NCBI GenBank assembly: GCA_964652805.1
Contig: CAZZBJ010000004.1
Location: forward strand, 1-43,790
DNA from: Claveliimonas sp964652805
GTDB lineage: Bacteria; Bacillota; Clostridia; Lachnospirales; Lachnospiraceae
Length of the DNA: 43,790 nucleotides
Reading direction: 5' to 3'
Of the stretch, positions 31,193 to 40,224 are shown piece after piece (position 1 is the first letter of the stretch; every line of letters starts with the position of its first letter). Below the pieces are notes generated by a model. The model was not told the origin of the DNA and did no database searches. It saw nothing but the letters and a program-made list of their open reading frames with translations. The position numbers were made by a program, and so were the translations under genes.

Positions 31193-31927
31193 TTAAACGA
31201 GGGACTGGTTTTTTATGATCGTCTCCTGGATGATATTCTGGCAGTAATCCCCCAGATGCCGCCGCATCTGCTTGTCAAGCTGGTCCGGGTAGATGGGCTT
31301 TCCGTACTCCAGCACCACGTGGGTCTTTCTTACGAAGGGAAGGTGTTCCTCGAAGATGGCCTGGGTATTGTTCATGGACATGGGGATGATGGCGCAGCCG
31401 GTCTTCTCCGCGATCTTCAGGGCTCCGTCCCTGAAGGGGAGCATGGACAGCTCCTCCCCTTTGTTCCTGGTGCCCTCGGGGAAGATGCAGATGGAAATCC
31501 CGTTTTTCACATAGTCGATGGCCTGCAGGATGGTCTTGAGTCCCTCCCTGGGCGTGCTCCTGTCCAGAAAGAGGCAGTAAAGATTTTTCATCCAGTCCCG
31601 CAGGAGAGGGTAGCGGAGCATCTCCTGTTTCGCCACATATCCGGTCAGCCGTCTGCACCTGGAGTAAGTCAGCAGGATGTCAAAATAGCTCCTGTGGTTT
31701 CCTATATAAAGGACCGGCTCGTCGGGCACATGTTCCTCCCCGATGACCGTCACCTTCACGCCCGCGATCTTCAGCATCAGCCGGAAGGTCCACTGCACCA
31801 TCCGCAGGCAGGAGTAGTCCTTCGCCCTCCGGTTCACAAGACCGATAAAGTGTTCCACGATGAGAACCGGTATGCCGACGATGAGATAAACGAAAAGTAC
31901 GCTCACAATGACAATAAATCTTATCAT
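31193..31927 (-). CDS. plsC: 1-acyl-sn-glycerol-3-phosphate acyltransferase
   Basis: Membrane acyltransferase making phosphatidic acid. One N-terminal membrane anchor (about residues 3-25) precedes the acyltransferase domain with the catalytic HX4D motif in GNHRSYFD near 76, the glycerol-phosphate motif FPEGTRNKG near 150, and AIIPMSMNNT near 183. Length 244 aa is typical. The spacing from AAAGGAG to ATG is 13 bases. It runs in the same direction as pncB, but pncB has its own promoter, so the two may be separate units. The acyl-ACP thioesterase at 35 kb is the other lipid gene here. Confidence 0.92.
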   Translation of the reverse strand: MIRFIVIVSVLFVYLIVGIPVLIVEHFIGLVNRRAKDYSCLRMVQWTFRLMLKIAGVKVTVIGEEHVPDEPVLYIGNHRSYFDILLTYSRCRRLTGYVAKQEMLRYPLLRDWMKNLYCLFLDRSTPREGLKTILQAIDYVKNGISICIFPEGTRNKGEELSMLPFRDGALKIAEKTGCAIIPMSMNNTQAIFEEHLPFVRKTHVVLEYGKPIYPDQLDKQMRRHLGDYCQNIIQETIIKNQSLV

Positions 31928-31947
31928 AATCCAGAAGCCTCTCCTTT

Positions 31948-32146
31948 GTATATATCATGATGGTGGAGCCAAACCCCAACTTCGATGCCGGCAGATCGTT
32001 CCGCGTCGGCGCGCTTCCGCAATCCTGCCCGATATTCGCATATTACGGGAACCGACCTTTTGAGCCTGGCATCATAAGCATCTTACCATAAAAATGTGGT
32101 TTTTCAAAGGGGTAAGGAGGAAACCCTGAGATAGGGAGAGAGGTTA
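31948..32146. other. Intergenic stretch with no gene seen
   Basis: This holds the upstream region of plsC and the approach to the ispE promoter. An imperfect hairpin CCCGTAATAT/ATATCGGG (minus strand, around 32027-32056) lies inside, and an isolated TAAGGAGG at 32113-32120 has no ATG after it. Short open frames here resemble nothing I recognise. Confidence 0.5.
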
Positions 32147-32175
32147 TTGATTTTTAAGGCAAACATGGGTATACT
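32147..32175 (+). promoter_or_regulatory. Promoter of ispE
   Basis: TTGATT (32147-32152), 17-base spacer, TATACT (32170-32175). Two direct ACTGTA repeats 11 bases apart (32173-32178 and 32184-32189) overlap and follow the -10, a spacing of about one helical turn. Confidence 0.7.
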
Positions 32176-32211
32176 GTAAGTACACTGTATACAAGATACA
32201 AGGAGAGTACA

Positions 32212-33087
32212 ATGGACAAACTGGAGTTAAAAGCGCTGGGTAAGATCAATCTGGGACTTGACATCCTGGGCCGGAGGGAAAACGGCTACCACGATGTCAG
32301 GATGGTCATGCAGACGGTCTATCTCTATGACCGTGTGACCCTGGAAAAGACGCGGGAGCCGGGTATCGAGATCTCCACAAATCTGTCCTATCTGCCGGTC
32401 AATGAAAACAATATTGCCTACAAGGCGGCGGAGCTTCTGCGCGGCGAGTTCGGGATCCGGGAGGGCATCCGGATTACCCTGGAGAAGCATATCCCGGTGG
32501 CGGCCGGGATGGCGGGAGGAAGCTCCAACGCGGCGGCGGTGCTTTTCGGTATGAACCGGATGTTTGACCTGGGGCTCTCCGAGGAAGGGCTGAAGGAGAG
32601 AGGCGTGACGCTGGGGGCGGATGTGCCCTACTGCATTATGCGGGGGACCGTCCTTGCGGAGGGGATCGGCGAGATCCTGACGCCCCTTCCCCCGCTGCCA
32701 AAATGCTGCGTGCTGATCGCCAAGCCGCCTCTCTCGGCGTCCACCAGGACTGTGTACGAGAAGATCGACAGGGAGGGCGTGGAGAGCCACCCGGCTATCG
32801 ACGGGATTCTTGCGGGACTTCAGGAGGGGGATCTGCAGAAGGTGGCAGGCAGCATGGGCAATGTGCTGGAGCAGGTCATGCTGAAGGAGCATCCGGTGCT
32901 GCAGAAAATAAAGGACGTGATGATCAGGTCCGGAGCCCTGAACGCCATGATGAGCGGAAGCGGCCCCACTGTGTTCGGGATCTTTACCTCCCGGGGCAGG
33001 GCCAGGGCGGCAGCGGACAGACTGAAGAGACAGACGCCTGTGAAGCAGGTCTACGTCACAAATGTACATAATGTCAGGAGGAAATAA
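32212..33087 (+). CDS. ispE: 4-diphosphocytidyl-2-C-methyl-D-erythritol kinase
   Basis: GHMP kinase of the MEP isoprenoid pathway, phosphorylating CDP-methylerythritol. N-terminal GKINLGLDILGRRENGYHDV (residues 9-28) contains the substrate contacts. The ATP loop is PVAAGMAGGSSNAAAVLFG near 86-104, and the C-terminal GHMP motif MMSGSGPTVFGIF near 245. Length 291 aa. AAGGAGAG precedes the ATG. Its stop abuts the GntR regulator gene with no gap. The substrate is a methyl-tetritol derivative, but this gene has no link to the tetritol-like locus elsewhere in the window. Confidence 0.95.
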   Translation: MDKLELKALGKINLGLDILGRRENGYHDVRMVMQTVYLYDRVTLEKTREPGIEISTNLSYLPVNENNIAYKAAELLRGEFGIREGIRITLEKHIPVAAGMAGGSSNAAAVLFGMNRMFDLGLSEEGLKERGVTLGADVPYCIMRGTVLAEGIGEILTPLPPLPKCCVLIAKPPLSASTRTVYEKIDREGVESHPAIDGILAGLQEGDLQKVAGSMGNVLEQVMLKEHPVLQKIKDVMIRSGALNAMMSGSGPTVFGIFTSRGRARAAADRLKRQTPVKQVYVTNVHNVRRK

Positions 33088-33765
33088 ATGAAGGAACCGA
33101 ATTTTGAAGTCAGTATGAATGAGTACCTGCCGCTGCGGGATGTGGTATTCAACACACTGCGGCAGGCCATTTTGAGGGGCGAGCTCAAGCCCGGGGAGAG
33201 GCTTATGGAGATTCAGCTTGCCAACAAGCTGGGCGTCAGCCGGACCCCCATCCGGGAGGCCATCCGGAAGCTGGAGCTGGAGGGCCTTGTGCTGATGATC
33301 CCCAGGAAGGGCGCCGAGGTGGCCGAGATCACGGAGAAGAGCCTGCGGGATGTGCTGGAGGTGCGCCGTGCTCTGGAGGAGCTGGCTGTGGGGCTGGTGT
33401 GCGAGAAGATCACAGACGAGCAGATCCAGGACCTGAAGGACGCCGCGGAGGAATTTAAGGAGTCGCTGAAGAGCGGGGACATCACCCGCATTGCGGAGGC
33501 GGACGTGAAGTTTCACGACGTCATCTACATGGCTACGGACAATCAGAAGCTGATCCAGCTCCTCAACAATCTGCGGGAGCAGATGTACCGGTACAGAGTG
33601 GAGTATCTGAAGCGGTCAGATTTCCACCAGCAGCTCATCCATGAGCACGAGGAGATCATCGAGACCATCGAGAGCGGACAAAAAGACCGGGCGGTGCAGG
33701 TGGTGTGCCAGCACGTGGACAATCAGGTGGAGGCTGTGATGGACACCATCCGGACGAAAAAATAA
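33088..33765 (+). CDS. GntR-family regulator, FCD/FadR subfamily
   Basis: A 225-aa repressor-type protein. The winged helix occupies about residues 12-78 (GERLMEIQLANKLGVSRTPIREAIRKLELEGL) and the all-helical FCD ligand domain about 85-220, with conserved metal-binding D and H positions in EADVKFHDVIY near 136 and the later HEHEEI and CQHVDNQ. FCD proteins sense small carboxylic acids. It begins directly after the ispE stop with AGGAGG inside ispE, so the two are co-expressed, an arrangement I recall as common in Lachnospiraceae. The target genes are unknown. Confidence 0.9.
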   Translation: MKEPNFEVSMNEYLPLRDVVFNTLRQAILRGELKPGERLMEIQLANKLGVSRTPIREAIRKLELEGLVLMIPRKGAEVAEITEKSLRDVLEVRRALEELAVGLVCEKITDEQIQDLKDAAEEFKESLKSGDITRIAEADVKFHDVIYMATDNQKLIQLLNNLREQMYRYRVEYLKRSDFHQQLIHEHEEIIETIESGQKDRAVQVVCQHVDNQVEAVMDTIRTKK

Positions 33766-33828
33766 AGGAGCCCTGCATGGGGCGCGTCCTGGGGAGGACG
33801 AGTGGGACAGGATTGAGAGGAAAAAGAC

Positions 33829-35016
33829 ATGACAGAATTTTTGGTCAGACATTTTGTGAAAGACTATGAGCACACAGAGAAGGTGTCCGTCCGTACCCAG
33901 TATGGAACGCTGGCGTCGGTGGTGGGCATCTTCTGCAATGTGCTGCTCTTTGCGGCCAAGGCTGTGATCGGCCTTCTGATGCACAGCATTTCCGTCACGG
34001 CGGACGCTTTCAACAACCTGTCCGACGCGGCCTCGTCGGTCATCGGCCTGATCGGCGTGAAGATGGCGGGAAAGCCGGCGGACAGCGAGCACCCCTTCGG
34101 CCACGGGCGAATGGAGTATATAACGGCCCTTGTGGTCTCCTTCCTTGTCATGGAAGTGGGCTTTACCTTTTTCAAGGACGCCATCGGCAGGATACGGGCG
34201 CCCCGGCATATGGAGTTCAGTATGGTGTCCGTGCTGATCCTGCTGCTGTCCATCTGTGTCAAGCTGTGGATGAGCTTCTTTAACAGAAGGCTGGGAAAAC
34301 GGATCGACTCCAAGGTGATGCTGGCCACGGCGGCGGACGCCATCGGGGATGTCATCACGACATCGGCCACGGTTTTTTCCCTCCTGTTTTTCAGCTTTAC
34401 AGGCTGGAACATTGACGGCTTTGTCGGGCTGTGCGTGTCCCTCGTCGTCATGTGGGCCGGCATCGGCATTGCCCGGGATACCCTGAAGACTCTCCTGGGG
34501 GAGGCCATCGCCCCGGCGGACCACAAGAAGATATCCGGCTTTGTGGAGAGCTATGACGGGATCGTGGGAAGCCATGACCTGATTGTACATAATTACGGCC
34601 CCGGGCGGAATATGGCTTCCATCCACGCCGAGGTGCCAAACGATGTGGACATAGAGACCTCCCACGAGATCATTGACCGGATCGAGAGGGACGCGGTGGG
34701 CCAGCTGGGCGTTTTCCTTGTCATCCACATGGATCCGGTGGAGACAAAGGACGAGAAGATCCTGGCTGTGAAGCGCCGGGTACAGGAGACGGTAAGCGAC
34801 ATGGACCCGGAGGTCTCCATCCATGACCTGCGGGTGGTGGAGGGAAAGGAGAGGATCAACGTGATCTTCGACATGGTGGTTCCCTACCGCTACACGAGGG
34901 AAGAGGAAAAAGAGCTGACAAGACAGGTGAGAAAAAAGCTCCGGCAGGCAGATCACAGATACCAGTGCGTGATCACCACAGAGAAGAGCTACATAGCACA
35001 GGGAGGAGAAGAGTAA
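33829..35016 (+). CDS. Cation diffusion facilitator (CDF) efflux transporter
   Basis: A 395-aa proton-coupled metal exporter of the FieF/MamB type. About six membrane helices cover residues 25-200. The metal site in helix 2 is DAFNNLSD near 55 and the family motif HPFGHGRMEY near 87 follows; helix 5 has ATAADAIGDV near 166. The cytoplasmic dimerisation domain (about 205-290) has the usual HDLIVHNYG and VFLVIHMD. Roughly the last 90 residues extend beyond a minimal CDF. Zinc, iron or manganese are candidates. The thioesterase gene starts two bases after its stop. The leader contains a small perfect hairpin (CGTCCT-GGGG-AGGACG, 33785-33800). Confidence 0.92.
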   Translation: MTEFLVRHFVKDYEHTEKVSVRTQYGTLASVVGIFCNVLLFAAKAVIGLLMHSISVTADAFNNLSDAASSVIGLIGVKMAGKPADSEHPFGHGRMEYITALVVSFLVMEVGFTFFKDAIGRIRAPRHMEFSMVSVLILLLSICVKLWMSFFNRRLGKRIDSKVMLATAADAIGDVITTSATVFSLLFFSFTGWNIDGFVGLCVSLVVMWAGIGIARDTLKTLLGEAIAPADHKKISGFVESYDGIVGSHDLIVHNYGPGRNMASIHAEVPNDVDIETSHEIIDRIERDAVGQLGVFLVIHMDPVETKDEKILAVKRRVQETVSDMDPEVSIHDLRVVEGKERINVIFDMVVPYRYTREEEKELTRQVRKKLRQADHRYQCVITTEKSYIAQGGEE

Positions 35017-35017
35017 C

Positions 35018-35734
35018 ATGTATGCATTTGACAGCAGGGTAAGGTTCAGCGAGGCAGACCACCATGAGACCATTACCCTTCCGAGGATCATCGATTATTT
35101 TCAGGACTGCAGTATCTTCCACTCAGAGGATGTGGGCCTTGGGATCGACTATCTGAAAGAGAAGAAGAGAGCCTGGGTGCTTACATCCTGGCAGATCCTG
35201 GTAGACCGGTATCCGAGGATCGGCGAGCGCATCCGGGTGGCCACCTGGGCTACGGAGTTCAACGGTCTGTACGGCTATAGAAATTTCTGCATGTGGGACG
35301 AGAGGGGAGAGAGGGCGGCCTGCGCCAACTCCATCTGGGCCTTTATGGATTTGGAAAAGGGGCGCCCGGTGAAGCCCCGGCCGGAGGACATAGAAAAATA
35401 CGGCACAGAGGCGCCGCTGGAGATGGAGTACGCGCCGAGGAAGATCCGGCTTCCTCAGAGCCTGGAGGAGGGGAGCGCGTTTCCGGTGCGGAAATATCAC
35501 ATTGACACCAACGAGCATGTTAACAACTGCCAGTATGTGCAGATGGCTCTGGAGACGCTGCGCGAGGAGATGCTTGTGAGGCAGGTGCGGGTAGAGTACA
35601 AAAGATCGGCTGTGCTGGGGGATATGATCTGTCCCAGGACGGCAAGGGAAGAGGAAAGGACAGTTGTGGAGCTGTGCAGTGCGGCGGGAAAGCCGTACGC
35701 GGTTGTGGAGCTGACAGGAGAAACGAGATGTTAG
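35018..35734 (+). CDS. Acyl-ACP thioesterase (FatA-like)
   Basis: Releases free fatty acids from acyl carrier protein. Two hot-dog domains in 238 aa: the first includes DYFQDCSIFHSEDVG near 28 and RAWVLTSWQI near 52. The second carries the catalytic stretch DTNEHVNNCQYVQMALE near 163, with the Asn and His of the plant-type catalytic set. GGGAGGAG lies nine bases before the ATG, two bases after the CDF stop. It overlaps the S1-domain gene by seven bases, so the three genes are coupled. Bacterial members supply or control fatty acid pools; the chain-length preference cannot be read. Confidence 0.9.
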   Translation: MYAFDSRVRFSEADHHETITLPRIIDYFQDCSIFHSEDVGLGIDYLKEKKRAWVLTSWQILVDRYPRIGERIRVATWATEFNGLYGYRNFCMWDERGERAACANSIWAFMDLEKGRPVKPRPEDIEKYGTEAPLEMEYAPRKIRLPQSLEEGSAFPVRKYHIDTNEHVNNCQYVQMALETLREEMLVRQVRVEYKRSAVLGDMICPRTAREEERTVVELCSAAGKPYAVVELTGETRC

Positions 35735-36558
35735 AACAGGGATTAGGAAAAAAACAGACGCTGACCGTGGTGAAGCAGACGGAGTTCGGCGTGTATCTGG
35801 GGACAGAGGAGGACAGGGTGCTGCTGCCCAGAAAGCAGGTGCCGGCAGGCGCGCGGGTGGGAGCCGAGATAGAGGTATTTCTCTACCGGGACTCAAAGGA
35901 CCGGATCATCGCCACCACCAATGAACCGAAGATACAGCTCGGCGAGGTGCGGCTGCTGACGGTAAAGGACACCACTCCTATTGGGGCCTTTCTGGACTGG
36001 GGGCTGGAGAAGGATCTCTTCCTTCCCTTTAAGCAGCAGACGGCAAAGGTGAAGAAGGGGGATGCATGTCTGGTCGGTCTCTACGTGGACAAGAGCGGCA
36101 GGCTGTGCGCCACCATGAAGGTGTACGACAAACTGGAGAAGAGCTCCCCCTACAAAAAGGATGACAGAGTCACCGGCATCATCTACGAGAAGAGCCTGAA
36201 CTTCGGACTTTTCGTGGCTGTGGACGACCGGTACTGCGCCCTCATCCCCAAGAGGGAGGTCACAGGGAAATACAAAGTAGGTGACAGAGTCGAGGCCCGT
36301 GTGACGGATGTGAAGCCGGACGGCAAGCTGGACTTAAGCCTGCGGGAGAAGGCCTTTATCCAGATGGACAAGGATGCGGAGGCTGTCATGGAAAAGCTGC
36401 TGGCAAACGGCGGAGAGCTTCCCTTCACAGACAAAGCGGACCCGGAGCTGATCCGGGCGGAGTTCGGCTTCGGCAAGAACGCCTTCAAGAGGGCGGTGGG
36501 ACGCCTTCTCAAGGAGGGAAAGATTGAGATCCGTGAAACAAGCATTGTAATCCGATAG
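35728..36558 (+). CDS. S1 RNA-binding domain protein, CvfB-like
   Basis: A 276-aa RNA-binding protein with three S1-like domains and a C-terminal winged helix, the CvfB layout. First S1-like domain residues 1-60, second about 65-135 (VKDTTPIGAFLDWGLEKDLFLP is partly visible), third about 140-210 (DRVTGIIYEKSLNFGLFVAV), then a winged helix about 215-275 (EFGFGKNAFKRAVGRLLKEG). The ATG seven bases after ACAGGAG was chosen; a longer frame exists but has no ribosome site. In Staphylococcus CvfB influences virulence gene expression; its role in clostridia is not established. Confidence 0.9.
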   Translation: MLEQGLGKKQTLTVVKQTEFGVYLGTEEDRVLLPRKQVPAGARVGAEIEVFLYRDSKDRIIATTNEPKIQLGEVRLLTVKDTTPIGAFLDWGLEKDLFLPFKQQTAKVKKGDACLVGLYVDKSGRLCATMKVYDKLEKSSPYKKDDRVTGIIYEKSLNFGLFVAVDDRYCALIPKREVTGKYKVGDRVEARVTDVKPDGKLDLSLREKAFIQMDKDAEAVMEKLLANGGELPFTDKADPELIRAEFGFGKNAFKRAVGRLLKEGKIEIRETSIVIR

Positions 36559-36678
36559 GATGGGTTCATAAGGGTGAGTGGAAGTATGGTTCAAAAAGCC
36601 CCCGATGCGGAGTAAGAACAATAGAGCAGCAGATATACACTGATTACAGCCAGCAGTAATATAGAAAGCAGGGAAAAT

Positions 36679-39600
36679 ATGAGTTTTGCGCATCTGCACG
36701 TCCACACAGAGTACAGTCTGCTGGACGGATCCAATAAAATAAAGGAATGTATCCTTCGGGTAAAGGAGCTGGGCATGGACAGCGTGGCCATCACGGACCA
36801 CGGCGTCATGTACGGCGTGGTCGACTTTTACAAGGCGGCCAAGGCGGCTGGTATCAAGCCGGTGCTGGGGTGCGAGGTGTACGTGGCCCCCGGCTCCCGC
36901 TTTGACAAGGAGGCCAGGGGCAACAGCGAGAGCAGGTACTACCACCTGGTGCTGCTGGCGGAAAATGACACCGGCTACCACAATCTGATGAAGCTGGTCT
37001 CCCGGGGATTTACGGAGGGCTACTACTACAAGCCCAGGGTGGACATGGAGCTTCTGGAGGAGTTTCACGAGGGAATCATCGCCCTCAGCGCCTGCCTGGC
37101 CGGGGAAGTGGCCAGAAATATCGTGCAGGGCCTCTACGAGGAGGCCAGAGAGGCGGCTCTGCGGTATGAGAAAATATTTGGAAAGGGCAATTTCTTTCTG
37201 GAGCTTCAGGACCACGGCATGTCCCAGCAGCAGATGGTGAACCAGGCTCTTGTGCGTATGAGCCGGGAGACGGGGATCCGGCTGGCGGCCACCAACGATG
37301 TTCACTACACCTACGAGGAGGACGTGAAGCCCCACGACATCCTCCTCTGCCTCCAGACAGGGAAAAAGCTGGCGGACGAGGACAGGATGCGCTACGAGGG
37401 AGGCCAGTACTACATCAAGTCCGAGGAGGAGATGCGGGAACTCTTCCCCTACGCCTTGGAGGCTCTGGAGAACACCCAGAAGATCGCGGACCGGTGCAAT
37501 GTGGAGATCGAGTTCGGCGTGACCAAGCTGCCCAAGTACGATGTGCCCGAAGGCTGCACCTCCTGGGAATACTTAAATGAACTGTGCAGCAAGGGGCTGG
37601 AGGAGAAGTACAGCCCTGTCACAGAGGAGCTGAAGGAGCGGCTGAAATATGAGCTGTCCGTCATCCACGACATGGGCTACGTGGACTATTTCCTCATTGT
37701 GTGGGACTTTATCAAATACGCCAGGGATCACGGCATCATGGTGGGTCCCGGCCGCGGGTCCGCCGCCGGCAGCATGGTGGCCTACTGCCTTGGCATTACC
37801 AGCATCGACCCCATCCGGTACCAGCTCCTCTTTGAGCGGTTCCTCAACCCGGAGCGTGTGTCCATGCCGGATATTGACGTGGACTTCTGCTTTGAGAGAA
37901 GGCAGGAGGTCATCGATTATGTAGTGCGCAAGTACGGCTCTGACCGGGTGGTACAGATCGTCACCTTCGGGACCCTGGCGGCCCGGGGCGTCCTGCGGGA
38001 CGTGGGCAGGGTCATGGATCTGCCCTACGCCTTTGTGGACACCATTGCGAAGATGGTTCCCACAGAGCTGAACATGACCCTGGACAAGGCCCTGACCATG
38101 AACCCGGAGCTGAAGAAGCTGTACGAGGAGGACGGCCAGGTGCGGGAGCTCGTTGACATGTCCAAAAGGCTGGAGGGACTGCCCAGGCACACCTCCATGC
38201 ACGCCGCCGGCGTGGTCATCAGCCAGAGGGCTGTGGACGAGTACGTGCCCCTCTCCCTTGGCTCGGACGGCTCCGTGACCACCCAGTTCACCATGACCAC
38301 CCTGGAGGAGCTGGGACTTCTGAAAATGGATTTCCTGGGCCTTCGGACTCTGACGGTGATCCAGAACGCGGTGGAGCTGGCCCGGAAGAGTACAGGAAAA
38401 GAGATAGACATATACAGCATGGACTACAATGACAAGGAGGTGCTGGACTCCATCGGCACAGGGAAGACAGACGGCGTGTTCCAGCTTGAAAGCTCCGGGA
38501 TGAAGAGCTTCATGAAGGAGCTGAAGCCCCGGAGCCTGGAGGACATCATAGCCGGTATTTCCCTGTACCGGCCCGGCCCCATGGACTTTATCCCCCAGTA
38601 TATCAGGGGGAAAAACAACCCGGAGCTGATTACCTACGACTGCCCCCAGCTGGAGCACATCCTGGCCCCCACCTACGGGTGCATCGTGTACCAGGAGCAG
38701 GTCATGCAGATCGTCCGCGACCTGGCCGGCTACACCCTGGGACGAAGCGACCTTCTGCGCCGCGCCATGTCCAAGAAAAAGGGCGATGTGATGCAGAAGG
38801 AGAGGCAGAATTTTGTCTACGGCAATCCGGAGGAGGGAGTGCCCGGCTGCGTCAGCAACGGCATAGACGAGAAGACGGCAAACAAAATCTACGACGAGAT
38901 GATCGATTTTGCCAAATATGCTTTCAACAAGTCACATGCGGCGGCCTATGCGGTGGTCTCCTACCAAACCGCCTGGCTGAAGTACTACTACCCGGTGGAA
39001 TTTATGGCGGCCCTCATGACGTCTGTGATTGAAAATCCCTCCAAGGTGGCAGAATATATTTACAGCTGCCGCCAGATGGGCATTGACATCCTGCCCCCTG
39101 ACATCAACAAGGGAGAGGGAAATTTCTCTGTGGACGGAGGCAATATCCGGTACGGGCTGGCGGCCATCAAGAGCATCGGGAAGCCGGTGATCCACTCCAT
39201 CATCGAGGAGAGGGAACAAAACGGCCTCTTCCGCAGCCTGAAGGATTTCATCGAGAGAATGTCCGGAAAGGACGTGAACAGGCGTACCATCGAGAACTTC
39301 ATCAAGGCGGGGGCCTTTGACGGGCTGGGAGGCACAAGAAGGCAGTTCATGGCCATCTATGTACAGATCCTGGACCAGGTGAACCAGGAGAGAAAATACT
39401 CCATGACCGGCCAGATGTCCCTCTTTGACCTGGTGGACGATGAGCAGAAGAAGGAATTTGACATTCCCCTCCCGGATGTGGGCGAGTACGACAAGGAGAC
39501 AAAACTGGCCTTTGAGAAGGAAGTCGTTGGCGTGTATCTGACCGGCCATCCCCTGGAGGACTATGAGGAGAAGTGGAAGAAACATGTTTCCCGGACCACC

Positions 39601-40155
39601 CTGGAATTTCAGATCGACGACTCCACCGGCCGCTCCAAGGTCCGGGACGGCGCAAAGGAGACCGTGGGCGGCATGATCACGGTAAAGACTATCAAGCATA
39701 CGAAAAACAATAAGACGATGGCCGTTCTCACCCTGGAGGATCTGGCGGGTACGGTGGAGATCGTCGTATTTCCCCGTGACTACGAGAAATACCAGCGGAT
39801 GCTGGGGCAGGATGACAAAGTGTTCATCCGGGGCAGAGTGTCCGAGGAGGATGACGCCCCCAGCAAGCTGATCTGTGAGAGCGTGGTGCCCTTTGAGCAG
39901 ACAAAGAAGGAGCTGTGGATCCAGTATAAGGACAAGGCTGCCTACCTGGAGGACGAAGAGCATTTATTTGACATGCTCCGGGCCTCCGACGGGGACGACT
40001 CGGTGGTCATCTACTGCCGGGCGGAGAAGGCGGTGAAGAGACTGCCGGCCGGAAAGAATATCTGCATCGAGCCGGGCATACTGAGCAGATTGACGAATTA
40101 TTTCGGGGAAAGCTGCGTAAAAGTTGTAGAAAAACCCATTGAAAGCATAAAATAG
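36679..40155 (+). CDS. dnaE: DNA polymerase III alpha subunit (DnaE)
   Basis: Replicative C-family polymerase of 1158 aa. The N-terminal PHP domain begins FAHLHVHTEYSLLDGS (residues 3-18) with the HxHxH metal ligands. The polymerase palm has GPGRGSAAGS near 356, the catalytic pair in MPDIDVDF near 396-403, and a third acidic residue in KMDFLGLRTL near 550. Then come the tandem HhH region, and the OB fold around 995-1040 (TVKTIKHTKNNKTMAVLTLED). It is the DnaE1 length class; PolC would be expected elsewhere in a Firmicute. AGCAGGGA precedes ATG. The 120-base gap before it holds no convincing promoter. Confidence 0.97.
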   Translation: MSFAHLHVHTEYSLLDGSNKIKECILRVKELGMDSVAITDHGVMYGVVDFYKAAKAAGIKPVLGCEVYVAPGSRFDKEARGNSESRYYHLVLLAENDTGYHNLMKLVSRGFTEGYYYKPRVDMELLEEFHEGIIALSACLAGEVARNIVQGLYEEAREAALRYEKIFGKGNFFLELQDHGMSQQQMVNQALVRMSRETGIRLAATNDVHYTYEEDVKPHDILLCLQTGKKLADEDRMRYEGGQYYIKSEEEMRELFPYALEALENTQKIADRCNVEIEFGVTKLPKYDVPEGCTSWEYLNELCSKGLEEKYSPVTEELKERLKYELSVIHDMGYVDYFLIVWDFIKYARDHGIMVGPGRGSAAGSMVAYCLGITSIDPIRYQLLFERFLNPERVSMPDIDVDFCFERRQEVIDYVVRKYGSDRVVQIVTFGTLAARGVLRDVGRVMDLPYAFVDTIAKMVPTELNMTLDKALTMNPELKKLYEEDGQVRELVDMSKRLEGLPRHTSMHAAGVVISQRAVDEYVPLSLGSDGSVTTQFTMTTLEELGLLKMDFLGLRTLTVIQNAVELARKSTGKEIDIYSMDYNDKEVLDSIGTGKTDGVFQLESSGMKSFMKELKPRSLEDIIAGISLYRPGPMDFIPQYIRGKNNPELITYDCPQLEHILAPTYGCIVYQEQVMQIVRDLAGYTLGRSDLLRRAMSKKKGDVMQKERQNFVYGNPEEGVPGCVSNGIDEKTANKIYDEMIDFAKYAFNKSHAAAYAVVSYQTAWLKYYYPVEFMAALMTSVIENPSKVAEYIYSCRQMGIDILPPDINKGEGNFSVDGGNIRYGLAAIKSIGKPVIHSIIEEREQNGLFRSLKDFIERMSGKDVNRRTIENFIKAGAFDGLGGTRRQFMAIYVQILDQVNQERKYSMTGQMSLFDLVDDEQKKEFDIPLPDVGEYDKETKLAFEKEVVGVYLTGHPLEDYEEKWKKHVSRTTLEFQIDDSTGRSKVRDGAKETVGGMITVKTIKHTKNNKTMAVLTLEDLAGTVEIVVFPRDYEKYQRMLGQDDKVFIRGRVSEEDDAPSKLICESVVPFEQTKKELWIQYKDKAAYLEDEEHLFDMLRASDGDDSVVIYCRAEKAVKRLPAGKNICIEPGILSRLTNYFGESCVKVVEKPIESIK

Positions 40156-40167
40156 ATCATGTAGAAT
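40139..40167 (+). promoter_or_regulatory. Promoter of pfkA
   Basis: TTGAAA (40139-40144, inside the end of dnaE), 17-base spacer, TAGAAT (40162-40167). The leader is about 50 bases long. Confidence 0.65.
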
Positions 40168-40224
40168 GATAAAGAATAAGAGAAAGAACCAGACTATGAA
40201 TATATGATAAATGGAGGAAAAAGC

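Noticed and set aside
32113..32135. TAAGGAGG as the ribosome site of a small gene before ispE
   Set aside because: No ATG, GTG or TTG with an open frame follows at a usable distance.
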